A DNA stretch of 64,000 nucleotides, taken from assembly GCF_043290135.1 (NCBI RefSeq), contig NC_134709.1, positions 68,350,456 to 68,414,455 on the forward strand. Reading direction: 5' to 3'. The notes under the pieces are model-generated. The model was not told the DNA's origin and searched no databases. It saw nothing but the letters and a program-made list of their open reading frames with translations. This document shows, piece after piece, positions 43,560-55,500 of the stretch (positions are counted from its first letter, which is position 1; every line of letters starts with the position of its first letter). The stretch comes from Rhipicephalus microplus (taxonomy: Eukaryota > Arthropoda > Arachnida > Ixodida > Ixodidae). Both the position numbers and the translations under genes were made by a program.

Positions 43560-45110
43560 CGTCACGAAGGAAGGAAAAAGGTAAGGAGAGGGCATGCCCA
43601 GCCGGCGCAGGGCGTAAAAAATGTGGCGGAAATGACATCATGGCGGCCATATTCAGTAGACGCAATGGCGGCGTTGTTATGGTTACGTGTTGCGCAGTGA
43701 AGCTGGTCTAGCAGTGAGCGGCCGCGGTTGGCGGCGGAATGTGTGCCTCCGCCGGTCTCGTGCTGAGCCGTGGCGGACAATATCTGTGCTCGGCGCCGCG
43801 TTATTGGTTACGCAGTGTTCGTCTGGCTGTTACATTACTCTTAGCAACGTTTACAAATCTCTTTGTCCATCACGGGTTTTCAACACTGCGTAGAACAAGT
43901 GCATTTCCATGTGTCGTGCGGCGGATGACGTGGATGAAGCAGTTAGTGTTCAGCGAAATGGCGTTGGGCACCATGACGAAGCTGAATGACGACGAACGCC
44001 TTGCAGGTCAGTGACGGTTGAGCAGTGCTCCTGCTTGTGACAACGGACGACGCTGTTGAGCCCAGCAAGACGCCTTGAGGACCATGTGCACATACGTAGT
44101 TTCGTGTTGTGTGTGTACAGTAACAACTTGCATGTGCGTATTAAAACACCTTTTCTGTTCCGCTTGGTACACTCTTCACCAGCATTGCATGTAATCTCAA
44201 CGTAAGAGCAACCACGTTCAACTGTCACTAACACCGTGCTCAAAGTCACCACGGTCGCAGAATGCTGAAGCCGGTGATTTTCACGCGGAACACGGACACA
44301 GTGGCAGGACGCTGCGTCAGTTGCGTGGCGGAATGCAACCGTAGAAGGCGCACGACCGATCGTGTTGTCTGTACAGTTGCTCAATTAATGACGTGAAAGC
44401 ACTCGCCGTTGTCAGTGCATCCAGCGCGTTCTTTCGTAGTTGCTTCGTTGTCAGCGTGCTGTTACTCTTTGTTATTACTCGGACGAAGCGATTTCGCTGA
44501 AGGTGTCCCGCTGGCTCTGAGTGATGAGCCCAGTTCCATTAGTTTCGGATCGTCGCGACACACGCGCTGCGCAGCCCCCGTGCTTTCCGAGCCGGAGAGG
44601 GAGTCGCGCCTTCTGCTTCGCATTCATATGTAAATAAGAGAGGAGAATTTGCCTACTCAATATGGCCGACTTCCGGCTTCATCGCGGCTTCACAACGAGT
44701 GACGTCAGGGCCTCTCCTTACCTTTTCCTTCCTCCGTGGTCGGCGTTGCTCCCAATCTTGCGGGCATACGTCGCCGCTGACGCGCTGCTTGATGCGCCGT
44801 CTACTTCCGGTTGCCGTGACTGCGGCCGCCAACTGTTCCAGTTGCGTTGTAGCTGCGTGCTTGTTGGCAAACTGTGGCTGCCGTAATTGTGCCGGTGTGG
44901 ACCCTGCGTTGCGCGCACGCCTTCAAAGGATCGCCAACGCGACGAACCCGCGCGGGGACATGCCGTGCCCCGCACATGTTGCTTTCACGCGGGCAACACG
45001 ACGAACAACAACAAGCACCGCGGACAGCTGCTTGCAGACTGGGCGGAAGTCGTAGGCTCAGCGCGCCAGAGATGTGGCACGGCGCGTCACGCGGAGGCCT
45101 GAATGGCCCG
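43560..45110. promoter_or_regulatory. GC/CpG-rich block, possible promoter-like DNA
   Basis: Dense CpG over about 1.5 kb. It has YY1-like ATGGCGGC motifs (43636, 43664 region) and two ETS-like ACTTCCGG motifs (about 44668 and 44802). No open frame has recognisable domains. Part of the block recurs in inverted orientation, so it may be transposon sequence and not a gene promoter. Confidence 0.25.
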
Positions 45111-45920
45111 GAAAAAAGGAGGGATTTTTTTTTTAATTTGAGGCGTGCCGGCGGCTCGTAGCGCCGCCACGTGTAGAATCCTTGATTGCGACAGCATTCT
45201 GCACACGATGCGCACGTTTACTTGAAATGCTTGAAAAACTACCGGAGGTGGTTTACGGGCCCTTTAACGCCTCCCGCTCATAAGCGAGAGGTCAGACGTT
45301 CGATTCCGTGCGCTGGAGTAATTTCCTGGATTATTTTTCTTTCTTGCGTTTTCGTATATATAGATACGTATACGGTGAATGACGGCGATGCCGGCGAAAA
45401 CCAGCCGAGAGTGTCCATATAATTGCTATCGCAATAAAAAAAATTAGCAGCGTCATAGCTCGGCTATGCCAGGATATACGTACCCTGAGCTATGGATGGA
45501 TGGAAGGACAGACAGGCAGATGGACGGACGGATGGACTACCGAGTCAGCTCACGCGATTCAAGCGTTAGCCTACTTGTCACACATCACTCTAGGAGCTTT
45601 TAACCCTTCTCCAGCGTGCCATCTGTGCGCCGTCTGACGTTACTGCTCCTCGCGCATGCGCAGTACGGCTCTCGACAAGCCACTCTACAAAAGTAGATGG
45701 CTTTCTCCTACGACCCATCTTAGGCGAGCGCTCGAAGTTGAGGGAAGCTGTGGGGGTTTATTTTCCTCTACAGAAGCACTCCGCGAGGAAATCTATGGTT
45801 AATTATAGAAGCCGGGTATATGCGATGGCATTGTAGCGCAGCAATACATGGAGCAGACAATAAAAATAAACCTCAAGCTCGACCCAGCTGCCTTTCGGTA
45901 AAGTTTTCTAATCAACTACG
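45111..45920. other. Unassigned sequence with a tRNA-like stretch
   Basis: 45236-45322 reads TTTACGGGCCCTTTAACGCC, TCCCGCTCATAAGCGAGAGG and CAGACGTTCGATTCCGTGCG. It is anticodon-arm- and box-B-like (CAT anticodon position), but the D arm is poor, so it is probably a SINE head. A (GGAY)n stretch lies at 45490-45540. No gene recognised. Confidence 0.4.
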
Positions 45921-46006
45921 AAGGCGATAAACTTTCACTGCCATAGAACGCTATCGTTTCTTTATTATGTCTGTGAATCTAGAGCTGGGACATTTCTCCG
46001 ACTATT

Positions 46007-46243
46007 CCCCGCCGCGGTGGTCTAGTGGCTAAGGTACTCGGCTGCTGACCCGAAGGTCGCAAGTTCAAATCCCGGCTGCGGCGGCTGCATTTCCGATGGA
46101 GGCGGAAATGTTGTAGGCCCGTGTACTCACATTTGGGTGCACGTTAAAGAACCCCAGGTGGTCGAAATTTCCGGAGCCCTCCACTACGGCGTCTCTCATA
46201 ATCATCAGTGGTTTTGGGACGTTAAACCCCACATATCAATCAA
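46007..46243 (+). mobile_element. Ruka-type SINE, full length, with 10-bp TSD
   Basis: Head CCCCGCCGCGGTGGTCTAGTGG, box B CGCAAGTTCAAATCCC (two changes from GGTTCGAATCC), a near-consensus body, and tail CCCCACATATCAATCAA. TCCGACTATT flanks it (45997-46006 and 46244-46253). In the related repeat at 61.3 kb this site reads CCCCGACAATTAGGCACC without a SINE, which gives an independent empty site. CATCAGTGG replaces CATATGGTGG in the body. Confidence 0.97.
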
Positions 46244-46515
46244 TCCGACTATTAGGCACAGAAAATAGGTTTAAACCTACACTAGAGCGCCCTTCTCCTC
46301 GCTAATCTTCGCACCCCTCAAACTTCCGCTAGAACGTCGGCAGCGAGCCGTGCCGTTTAAAGTTTCTCCAAATTCACCCGCAACACCTTTTTTCCCCCAA
46401 ATTAAGACCTTGAAAATGAAGCGCGACCGTTTTTTTTTTCTTTTTTTTATTCGTTAGCACGTCGCTGTGTACAAGCTCCGCGGCGTAAACATGTTCACAC
46501 GCCGATTTTATTTCA

Positions 46516-46598
46516 CTAGGCACTGCGCCGGGCTCCCGACCGCGCTACAGAAATTAGGTGCCTTTCTCCTCTTCTAACCACTACCACCACCACCACCC
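46516..46598 (+). mobile_element. Short (CCA)n-tailed insertion with TSD
   Basis: An 83-bp insertion, CTAGGCACTGCGCCGGGCTC to CTAACCACTACCACC(ACC)n, flanked by TATTTCA (46509-46515 and 46599-46605). It is absent from the 61-kb copy, which reads ACTTTATTTGATAAAAGCC. A relative lies at 32296-32373. It looks like the 5'-truncated 3' end of a retroposon with a (CCA)n tail. Confidence 0.85.
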
Positions 46599-46720
46599 TA
46601 TTTCATAAATGCCAAAACTATTCACTGTAAAGCGTGTTTTACGCAGCGCAGTGTTGCATGCGGAGGAAGCCCATTGTGGCGGAGCGCGCGTCCACCAGTA
46701 GTAGTTGGGGGTGGTTTTTG

Positions 46721-48620
46721 TTTTGTTTTGGTTTGTTTTGCTCGAGGGTTACTGTCTACTGTTTTTCGCAGTAAATTGAACAGAAGACCCATCGCTTGCT
46801 TTATCGCGTGTTCTGTTCGTGCCATTTAGATTGAGAACAAAAGAAATAATGCAAGAAGAATCACTATTGTAATAAACGTAACGAAACGGGCGCCGGCGAC
46901 TCGGTGCACACTTTGTAGAACAGACCGTGAAGCGCCAAAAAAAAAAAAGGACACAAGCACCTCTAAATATATAGAGTCTGGAAGGGAAGAATACTCTGCT
47001 GTGAGGGGCAAAATTTAATTAAAATTCAATTAACGCTAAAAACGAATCCTGAGCTCAGCCATACCCTGTTTCTCGCTGCTGAACGCTTATGTAATACGTA
47101 GCTCCGACACTGTTCGCTTCTCATTTTTTATAAGTACACGAGACTATAGTTTCTTTGGTGCTGGGAAAGAGGGAGGCACTTTAAAGTTCTCGCTTTAATC
47201 AATTACAGACAACCATCGTAAGGCAAGATTTCGCTAACGAACGAGTCAGAAGAAAGAAAATTATAAACGGCGCTTCTAGTTATTCCATCGATGCGAGCGC
47301 CGCGCTGTCGCCTTTCTGCAGAACGCAAGAGAAACTCCGTATAGATGCGAGAGTGCAAGGGCGCCAGGCGAGGTCTTTATTTACCGGAAACAGGGTACAC
47401 GAGTTCGGCTTCGAACTTTAGTAAACTGGTAGACTAGGAAGAGAAAAAAAGAAAGGTAGGCTGCTCTATCGGTTCTAAGGCTCCTATAATCGTCCTCTTC
47501 CCGATTTTCTTCGGTTGGCATAGAATCTCTCGGGATTCTGAACCAACTCGGGGATTTGGACTCTCGTCTGCTGCTTTTGCGGAGTTCTCAATACGTTCCA
47601 CGTCTCTCTTCTTTGTTTCCCCCCTCTTTCAATTCGGTTCATTCGATAAAGGCGAGCGGATGCCACCGAGGGAATTCGAGGAAACCCCAACGAATGAACG
47701 AACGAACGCTTGGTGTTTTGTTCCAGTTAATTGTTTTAACGGTGCCGCGAGTGGTGCGTACAGCGGTGAATTGAGAAGCTTTACCTAAACTCCCGTCAGG
47801 TTTAGGATTTTAATTTGCATCGCGGCGAGTTTTTTTCTAAACTCGGAAGCACCGACTGCTCAAAAGTCTACGCCGCTTTGGCAAGCGGAAGAGCGCCTAC
47901 AGGAGCGTCGTTTTCAGTTTTCCGCGATTGTATTCGAGTGTGCTCATTTATAATGATCGATAGGGACGCGGAATTAATGATAACGGATTTACCTGTCGCG
48001 CGGTCCTCGTTTTCTTCAGCAAGTATATTCTGCTTGAAGTTTATGAAAGCCGGAGTGCGAATGCGGACGCAGTAGTTCTGAAGTCAAGTTGGGCATAGGT
48101 TAAAGTTGACTTCGTGTTCGAGTTAGCACTGTTCCTTTCAAGATAGGAAAATTTCAGTCAGCAACGTATCTTGCCCGAGTCGCCTTGCTTTGTTTAGATG
48201 ACACTTCGGGTGCGGTTAGCTAGCAGGAAGGCCGACTGAACCTTTTTTTTTTGTTTTGGCTTGTTATACATCTCTTGATTTATATCCGCTTGTTCTGTGA
48301 TGTCTTCGTCTATGAGCGAGCTCAGAGTGTGGCATCGGTGCTATGCTTTACATCTTCCCTCCTCCTCACGTGGATATCAGTCCTCTTCACTCTTTCTTCA
48401 ATTTCTCATCTCCCGTACTATACATGACTATGCCATACTGTTCTCTGCCCATCTTCCTGCCCCTCGTTTGCACCCTATCTTCCCTCTTCGGTGCTATCGC
48501 ATGGCTGTGCTATGCGTAGTGCAGCATGGCTATGCTATGGCTCCGCAATGCTACGAGCATTTCTTTTTCATTTAGTTTTTTTTAATACTAGCCATATAGG
48601 TTTTGGACGGCTCCGTCGTT
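46721..48620. other. Unassigned sequence, 1.9 kb
   Basis: Short open frames only, none with domains. An A12 run lies near 46937. Nothing recognised. Confidence 0.4.
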
Positions 48621-48621
48621 A

Positions 48622-49108
48622 AAGCAACACTAAACAGAAAAACGATTTTACGCGTATTGGTAAAGTACAACTTCACCATCCCGATAACACCGCTCTTACC
48701 GCGAGACTATTTGTAAGCGAGATAACACGCGAAAAAAAATAATGCCGCTGGAGGCGCCACCTTGAGAATTCTGCATCAAATACTAGTAAATTATGAAAGC
48801 GTCTGCGGCTTGCTATGTAGTCTCTAAATGGTAAAAACGAAGCACATTGACATCTGTGAGTGACATAGACCTAACGTACGAAGTTTCGAAAAATTTCATC
48901 GAAGCCATGTTGCCAAATTATGTAAAATGCATTTTGAAATTTCTGACATCATGCGCGGAGATTTCTGCGCAAAATTAAAATAAAGGAATATTTATTATTT
49001 ATTATATACACCCGTAATGAACTTATGATAGTGCAAGTTGTGGCATTGGAGTTCTCAGAGTACAGTTTATCAAACTAAACGAAGTCAATATTTAACTTTA
49101 GTGTCCAT
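48622..49108 (+). repeat. TIR element (MITE-like), AAGGGACAC family, copy 2
   Basis: The left end AAGCAACACTAAACAG and the right end CTTTAGTGTCCAT are decayed inverted repeats flanked by TA. The interior shares GGCGCCACCTTGAGAATTC, ATCTGTGAGTGACATAG, CGAAGTTTCGAAAAATTTCA, CATGCGCGGA, TAATGAACTTATGA and ACAGTTTATCAAACTAAA with the element at 4153-4683. Confidence 0.7.
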
Positions 49109-49109
49109 T

Positions 49110-49930
49110 AAAAACAAACAGTGTAGTTGCGTAACGGTTGCTGGCACGTACGTTGACGAGCATTTAGGTTTTCGCGTCCTTTTGTTCCCGCGCTCGATTA
49201 TTTTCGCGAGAAGTCCCTAGAGGGACTGAGAATAGCGTCGTTTTAAACCTTGAAAGCAGCGACGAGACGGCCCCTTTAACGGCACGTTAAACGCTTCGCA
49301 ACGCTTTTATTTATTTTTCTTTCTTTTTTCACATTACGGCCGTGTTCAGCATATTCGATCTTATCTAGCCAACATCCGGAGAAGTTTGGCCGCAGTAAAT
49401 GAGTTTGCGCGAGGAATGCGGACGTTGTGCTGTGGACCCTCTTTCTTGATAGTATACTTTATATTCGGGCGCCTTCACGTCTGTCGTTGCTTGCGGCGCT
49501 GTTTCGAAGTTCCATTGTTGTCCGCCAGAATGCGCTCGTAAAAGATTCGCATTTTTGCTGCGTTGCGGATATATCGCCTCTTTTTTTTTTTTGCCTAACT
49601 TTGTTTTGTCGTTGCTCCTACTAAGCTTCTCTCATCTCTTCTGTAACGCTTCGATGGTGTCTGAAAAGCGGCGATAAAAGGCGAACATGTCAAAGTGACC
49701 TAATCGCACGTTTCCATCGCTCCGGTTGCGAGCGCTGCACACAGGGAAAGTTCGCTACGCCTTCTTTATTTTTAGCAACAGCTGTTACCCTCGTCTTCTA
49801 CTATCCATTTTTTATCTTCGTTTTTATGTTAATAAAACGCTGCGTATTCTCGTTACATTAACGAAAAAAAAAATGTTTCGTCACGCGAAGCTATCACTGT
49901 GCCCATTTAGTCAAATACACTTTCTCTTTC
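49110..49930. other. Unassigned sequence
   Basis: No recognised open frame or repeat. Confidence 0.4.
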
Positions 49931-49934
49931 GTAC

Positions 49935-50155
49935 CCGCCACGGTGGCCCTGTGGTTATCGCGCTTGAATGCTGACCCGAAGGTTCCGGGATCGAGTCACG
50001 GCGGCCGCGGCCACATTTTGATGGAGGTCAAAATGCTTGTATCCCGAGCAGTTGGATTTAAACGAACGTTCAAGAAGTCCAGATGGTCGGAATAACCGTA
50101 CCTTTGGGCGTCTTCATAATTATATCGTAGTTTTAGAACGTAATACCGTAAACCC
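49935..50155 (+). mobile_element. Ruka-type SINE, divergent copy
   Basis: CCCGCCACGGTGGCCCTGTGG (box A area), GAAGGTTCCGGGATCGAGTC (box B area), ACATTTTGATGGAGGTCAAA, CCAGATGGTCGGAAT, CTTCATAATTATATCGTAG and TTTTAGAACGTAATACC follow the family order. Parts of the middle are deleted or replaced. No TSD. Confidence 0.75.
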
Positions 50156-50159
50156 CCCA

Positions 50160-52205
50160 ACAGGTAAAATTTTATTCGTATGTCTTGTGATTCTAGTTTT
50201 ACGCACGAAAAACAATACGCTTTTGCAGTAGTTTCAGACATCAACTATTTCGGCAGTCATATAGATTTTCTGCCCGGACGAGCTGCGCATCGCGGGGGTT
50301 GTTGGAGGGAAAACGAAAACGCTAACACAGTTTAAATGTCCAATCAATGACAAACGCATAACTTGATGGGATCTTGCGTCTTTATGGTAGACTTCCGATA
50401 GTTGTTTTCACAATGTTGCTAACTCTACCTCGCGAACGATCACGTTTTCTCGGAGAACGGCCGATTTCGCTCCGTGTTCTATTCTGCGGTCACGTGATGT
50501 TGGAATTGAGCAGTGAGAAAGAAGACGATTAAAAATAGTTGTTTCTCGGTCGAAAGCGACCGCTTACGTCCGGTGTGCAACACCAGCGTGCCTGAACGCT
50601 GGCGACCAACTTGGTCCCCGCTGCCTTACTTGTGCGCACGGTCGACGGTGTCAACACACCTTTTAGTAATAATGCGGGCTTTGAAGCTTTGTGCTTGCGC
50701 ACCGCATAATTCTTAGACGAAAAAAAAATGAACGCATAACCTAGAGTAAGAATTAGTAGAAGCACTGGTATCTAAGACCGCTGAAGCACGAAGGCAAAAT
50801 GGTTTCATCTCACGAACAGAGATAAGTAACCGACATCTTTGAAATCGGGCTTTCTTTTTTTTCTTCGTTCCTTCTCACCCGCGTTTGGTTCGACAGTTAA
50901 AATAACCGTTTGTCTTACACGCCACGAACGGCCGCCAGCGACGCCCCGTTGTTAGGTGCGGCGTACGACCGCCATTATTACAGGCCATTCCGAAACACGT
51001 GTCGGGGAGGTGATGGGGCCCCCCTCCCAGTGTGCGGGGAAAAAGTCGTATAAACACACATATACACGGGAGATAACGCAAAAGGAAGCGATTAGGGAAC
51101 GGAAAGCGATGGCGCGGAAAAAAATAATGGAAAGTAGCCTCGGTCGGGGTAGATATTGGTTGGAGGGGGTAGTGGAGAAGGGGGCGACGTTCGTAAGGGC
51201 TCGAAAAGAGGGAGGCGAATCACTCCGTGTCGGCCTGCCCCGCCCAGCCTATCCACTTCGCACGTCTTCCCAGTGTCGCTACAGATTACGCCCGCAGCCG
51301 AACCCTGCGACACTCTTAGCCGCGTATAACGCCCTTCGTTGTCGCTAGGGGGCGCTACGACCACCGCGGCGTGTGGCGTACCGGCTGTTCACGCGAGGTA
51401 TTGCGAGAGTTCAGGGTAAGGGGGATAGGGGGGGGGGGGAGATGGACGTTAATATCGTTTCACACGCGCGCTGATATACAAAGCGCCCCCTGGTGCCGCT
51501 GTCGAGCACAACTGTGGTGTCCATCCGCTGGCATGAGGGGATGACTGTGCAACCCGGGGACGGGGCCATCGTCGTGACGATGGGCGATCTGTGTTCTTGA
51601 AACTGGGCGTCGTCCTGCGCCTCCTGGCGTTCGCTTCCGGGAAACAGTGGGAGGGCTCTGGTAGTTTGTGTTTCGGAAGGACGCGGGGTTAGTTAGGCCC
51701 GCTTCGTTCCGGGCGTTAGCACGGGCTATCACTCACGCTGCGCTATACCGTGCAGAGCGTGTAAGTTTGAGGAGGAGAAAAAAAAGGCGCTTGAGTCAAT
51801 GACCTTTTTGAGAACGAGCGAGCAGCCGCTGCCGCCTTGGTTTTGTGCAGATCGGCTTGCAGTTCACTTGGGCTAGTCGACATTTTCGCGACGTTTTTTA
51901 TATCTTTACGGGGAAGAAAAAAATCTTTCTATGCTGGAAATGAGTTATTCGTTTCGCCCACGTGATTTTCCCTATGCGAAGTTTCTTTCCTGAAGTTATC
52001 AGGGAAGCAGCAGCTAACAGAAATGCTGCTTCTTGAGGCGTCCCAAAAGCAGTAGTGGTTGCTTGTTGGCCTGATCCATTCCACGTATGTTATCATTTTA
52101 TTATCTCACAGAACCCTATATTATATGTGATTCAGCGTGACGTTCAAGGAGTTCAATCGATGTGGCTCAATAATTTCAACTGCGTATACCTAATTGTTGA
52201 ATATG
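50160..52205. other. Unassigned sequence, 2.0 kb
   Basis: 50950-51760 is GC-rich with a plus-strand open frame of 130 codons (50956-51348), basic and with no domain. Potential G-quadruplex at 51414-51439 (G3, G5 and a run of at least 11 G, with 3-nt loops). No gene recognised. Confidence 0.35.
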
Positions 52206-52206
52206 A

Positions 52207-52447
52207 ACCCCGCCGTGGTGGTCCAGTGGTTGTGGCGCTCGGTTGGTAAACCAAGGGTTGCGGCATTGAATCCAAGCGGCGGCGGCTGCATTTTCGATGG
52301 ATGCTAAAGTGTTTGAGGCCCGTCTGCGTGCTTTGATTTAGGTGCACGCTAAAAAAAAAAAAACCAGGTGAACCATATTTCCGGAACCCCTCTTCTGCGG
52401 CGTCTCTCATAATCATATGCTGGTTTGGTGAGGTTATACCCTAGATA
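52207..52447 (+). mobile_element. Ruka-type SINE, divergent copy with (ATT)n tail
   Basis: CCCCGCCGTGGTGGTCCAGTGG head, TTGCGGCATTGAATCC box B (altered), GGCTGCATTTTCGATGG, GGTGCACGCTAAAAA (poly-A expanded to A13), CCGGAACCCCTCTTCTGCGG, CTCATAATCATATGCTGG and GAGGTTATACCC. The tail is an (ATT)n(GTT)n array, as in the 36.6-kb copy. Confidence 0.88.
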
Positions 52448-52478
<31 letters not shown>

Positions 52479-52502
52479 GTTATTGTTGTTGTTGTTGTTG
52501 TT
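52448..52502 (+). repeat. (ATT)n(GTT)n microsatellite
   Basis: About 11 ATT units then about 5 GTT units directly after a Ruka copy. Confidence 0.95.
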
Positions 52503-55500
52503 AATTATAAATAGCCAACCGCTTGTTATTGCCCTGTTATCGCCCTTTGATGGCAGAATGTGCGAGGTTTTGCGTATAGTCTAAGGCAGAAACAGTAACA
52601 TTAGCGCCGTCTCGCTCCCAAGCACTTGTCGAGAAAACAGATCAAAGTAGCGTGTCGAGTCGGTGCCTGTACATTTCCGCCCGCCTTAGCGACGTCCTCC
52701 GTGCGTGGACTGCCTCTTCGCCGCGTGGCTTCAAACACGTGCGGAGAAGACTGCCTCGCTCCCAAAACGAAGCTCACGTAGAAAGGAGGAGAATTCGGAG
52801 TACGGGTAGGTGATATAGGGGGAGCGAGAGTGAGGAGACCTGTGTGGGAGAGAGCGAGAGAGGGATGCCCAGCCAGAAAAAGAGAGAGAGAGAGCGGAGA
52901 CTGGGGCCTTCCGTTTCGATGAGCACGCGCTGGAGCCTGTGCACGCTGGCAGGCGCGGTGGCTCTCGAAAGAGCGCCGAGCCGTGCGACTCGGCGCGCGC
53001 GTCCAAGCGAGAGCGGCGTTGCTGCGCTGCGACCGATGCAGATTAACGCGCGCGCCGAGTCAACTTAGTCATCGAACGTGCCTCTTGGGAAAAGAAGATC
53101 GCCGCTCGGGCAGGCTTGCAGCGGCGTGCCAGAGCGCCCGGCGAAGCCACCCCGACACTCGCCGCTCGAGTAGGCTCTTGTTGGTCGGACGAGAAGAGAG
53201 TCGCGGATTATGGCGCAGTCGTTGGACACTGCGCGTTGCTGCCGCTTGCACCGAACTCGCCGAGGGAGACTTATTGAACCTAAAATGAAGAACGAGCTAA
53301 CAGAGGGGATCTGTACTCCACACACAGAGTGTAGTGCTGAAGGGGAGAGTTGAAGTAGAGAGGGGGACTCTGCCTAGGGAGTATAATGCTGAGGCAGGGG
53401 CGAACCTAGGACGAAGGACACGAGGCGAGAAACGAAGGGTAGGGCTGTGTCTAGGTAGTTTGGTGTGGAGAGGGGAGAAGATGGGCTTTAACTTACTCTT
53501 TTTTTTTATTTACGGAACGTGCGGAAGGCTTAATAGACGGCTAAAAACGAGGATTTACGCAGACAGGTAGCGATAAACGCACTGACGTATCGGCTCCAGT
53601 GACTAGGGCTAAGCTCGTCGCTTACGCAAATTCCCTGTAGAGAAGTCCAGTGACGTCCCGAGTCTGACGCCACCCTCTAAAACGCTCCCCGAGTTTTATG
53701 AGATTGCGGGCTTTTTGTGGCGCGCATTTGTGACTGTGTAGCCTTTATTTTTTTAGTTATTTTTTAACGGATGATATCGAAATTGCGTGCCAGATATTAT
53801 GTCGGAGACTAATTTGTTATAATGTCCAACCTCTAATGAGTGCCTCTTTTTATATTTTTCATCCTGAAACGCACGCTAAAAACAACTAGCTCTACAATTT
53901 TATATCCACAACAAAACTCACCGTTCAAAGGATTTCTGTCATATAAATCACGCTTATGGTTTACTCGAGTTAAAAACGAAGATCCAACTTCCTATTTCTC
54001 TCTTTCTCCTTTACTAAGCCCTGTCAAGCTGGCAAAAATATAGAAAGCAGAAGTTTTCTCCAGTGCACAGTTTTCTATACTGTCGTTCGCAGCGGGCCTA
54101 CTCAACCGGATTTCGGAATAGTTTTCTTCTCTTTTGCACTTTGTTATTAATATTTCTTCTTTACCCTCGTGCTACTCGCGGTGCAATTACTGGACGCCAA
54201 AGCCACGGCACCACCACGCAAGCCCGGTCTGTCGTTCGTGCCAGAATTAACTCCCCCCCACTCCACCTTAGTTCGTATCAAAGAGCTCGCCTTCAAAATC
54301 CCCGTTCCTGTCTGACAAGCCGCCGCAGCCGCTTCACGAAAAGCTCGCGTTGTCGTTGTTAGCAACCGCTTTCAAAGAGAGAATACGAAAAAATAGGAAA
54401 GAGAAGTTCTCTTCGCCCAGCACTGCGCTCGGCTCTTTCAGCGGCGCAACTGCGCACCTTCTCTTTTTATCGAAGCTGTCTTCCCATTTTATTCACTCTT
54501 TCTCGCTTCGAAAAATTACCGAGTCTCTTATCAGCACCTTGTTGGCGTGCCTTCCCGCAGCACAGTTCTGTGATGCGGGGAAGCATGCATCTCGGTGTGT
54601 ACATACACGTACGCACTCTACCGTGCCAAGATGGAGGTGTACCGACAAACAAACACCGTTAGCACTAAAAGTAGCAGCAGTCGCACTTATAAAGGGGGGG
54701 CCGGAATGTATGTACGAGCAACAACAACAACGACAAAAACAACGACGAAGAACACTCGCCCTTGTAAAGCAGCAAGAAGCACTTGCGTACAACCAAGAGC
54801 AGCAACGACTGGGACGGAGAGGAAGAAAATCAAAAGCGAGGATTTAACTGCCGCATCAACCCTCCTTGCTCGGCAAGCAACCTGGGCGGCGGTAGCCGTG
54901 AGGGCAGGCCCTTTATAGCGAACGAAGCGGCGTAAGCAGCAGTACCTTGTATACACACGCGATTTTCGCTGCGCTGCGCAGCTTTCCCTCCGCGTTGCAG
55001 GATGCGCTGTTCGGGGAACTAGCGAACTGCGGGTCCCCACGCAACGTCTTTGCTTCTAGTTTTTCTGCCTTGCTGTGCGTGTGCGCGCGCGTCTGTGTGC
55101 GTACGTGTGTGCTTGCGTGTGTCTGTGTGCGTTCTGTCGGGGACGAGAGAAATGCTGTCCTTGCACGCGCCGGTTGCGTTCGTCGGCGAATACACGAACA
55201 GGACTGCAGATGCTTGAGCCGCGGACGGGGGTCTCCATCTTTTGAGATTTGCTGGTAGGAAAAAGGGTGCCGTATACAACTTGTAAGCGCTCGCCATCAA
55301 AAGGAGACAATGTGAACGGCGTGAGGAGAGAGAAAGAGAATGGAGTAAGAGGTTGGATGCGACGTTATTTGTTTACGTGTGGACAGGCGTGTTCTTTTCA
55401 GTGGCGCTATCAAGAAGAAAAGAAGCACGTGGAAGAGGGTGCAAGAAAAATAAAAAAACCATAAAAACGTTATGACAAGAAACGCACACGTTGTCCTAGG

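Larger units (their letters stand above)
42627..43561. repeat. Inverted repeat, 62-bp arms, enclosing tandem repeats
   Basis: Arm 42627-42688 (CGCCGACTAAATTTCAAGGC...) and arm 43500-43561 are reverse complements with 3 mismatches in 62 bp. The 811-bp interior contains the 61-bp and 51-bp tandem repeats listed below. A third, weaker relative of the right-arm flank (GAAGGAAGGAAAAAGGTAAG, GGCGGCCATATTCAGTAG) lies in inverted orientation near 44650-44770. Possibly the ends of an unknown large TIR element. No TSD found. Confidence 0.75.
45925..46720 (+). repeat. Host repeat R46, copy with two insertions
   Basis: Blocks shared in order with 61255-61720: GGCGATAAACTTTCACTGCC, TTAGGCACAGAAAATAGG, TTTAAACCTACACTAGAGCG, GAACGTCGGCAGCGAG, TTCTCCAAATTCACCCG, AAGCTCCGCGGCGTAAACAT, CACTGTAAAGCGTGTTTTACG and TAGTTGGGGGTGG. 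The copy is split by a full Ruka SINE (46007-46243) and an 83-bp (CCA)n-tailed insertion (46516-46598), both missing at 61 kb. No coding capacity; element class unknown. Confidence 0.85.

Noticed and set aside
45236..45322. Functional elongator tRNA-Met gene
   Set aside because: The CAT anticodon position and box B are suggestive, but the D arm and acceptor stem do not pair.
54350..54847. 165-codon plus-strand frame with Gln-rich end
   Set aside because: The Gln/Arg run comes from a CAACAA/CAGCAG tract and there is no domain upstream.
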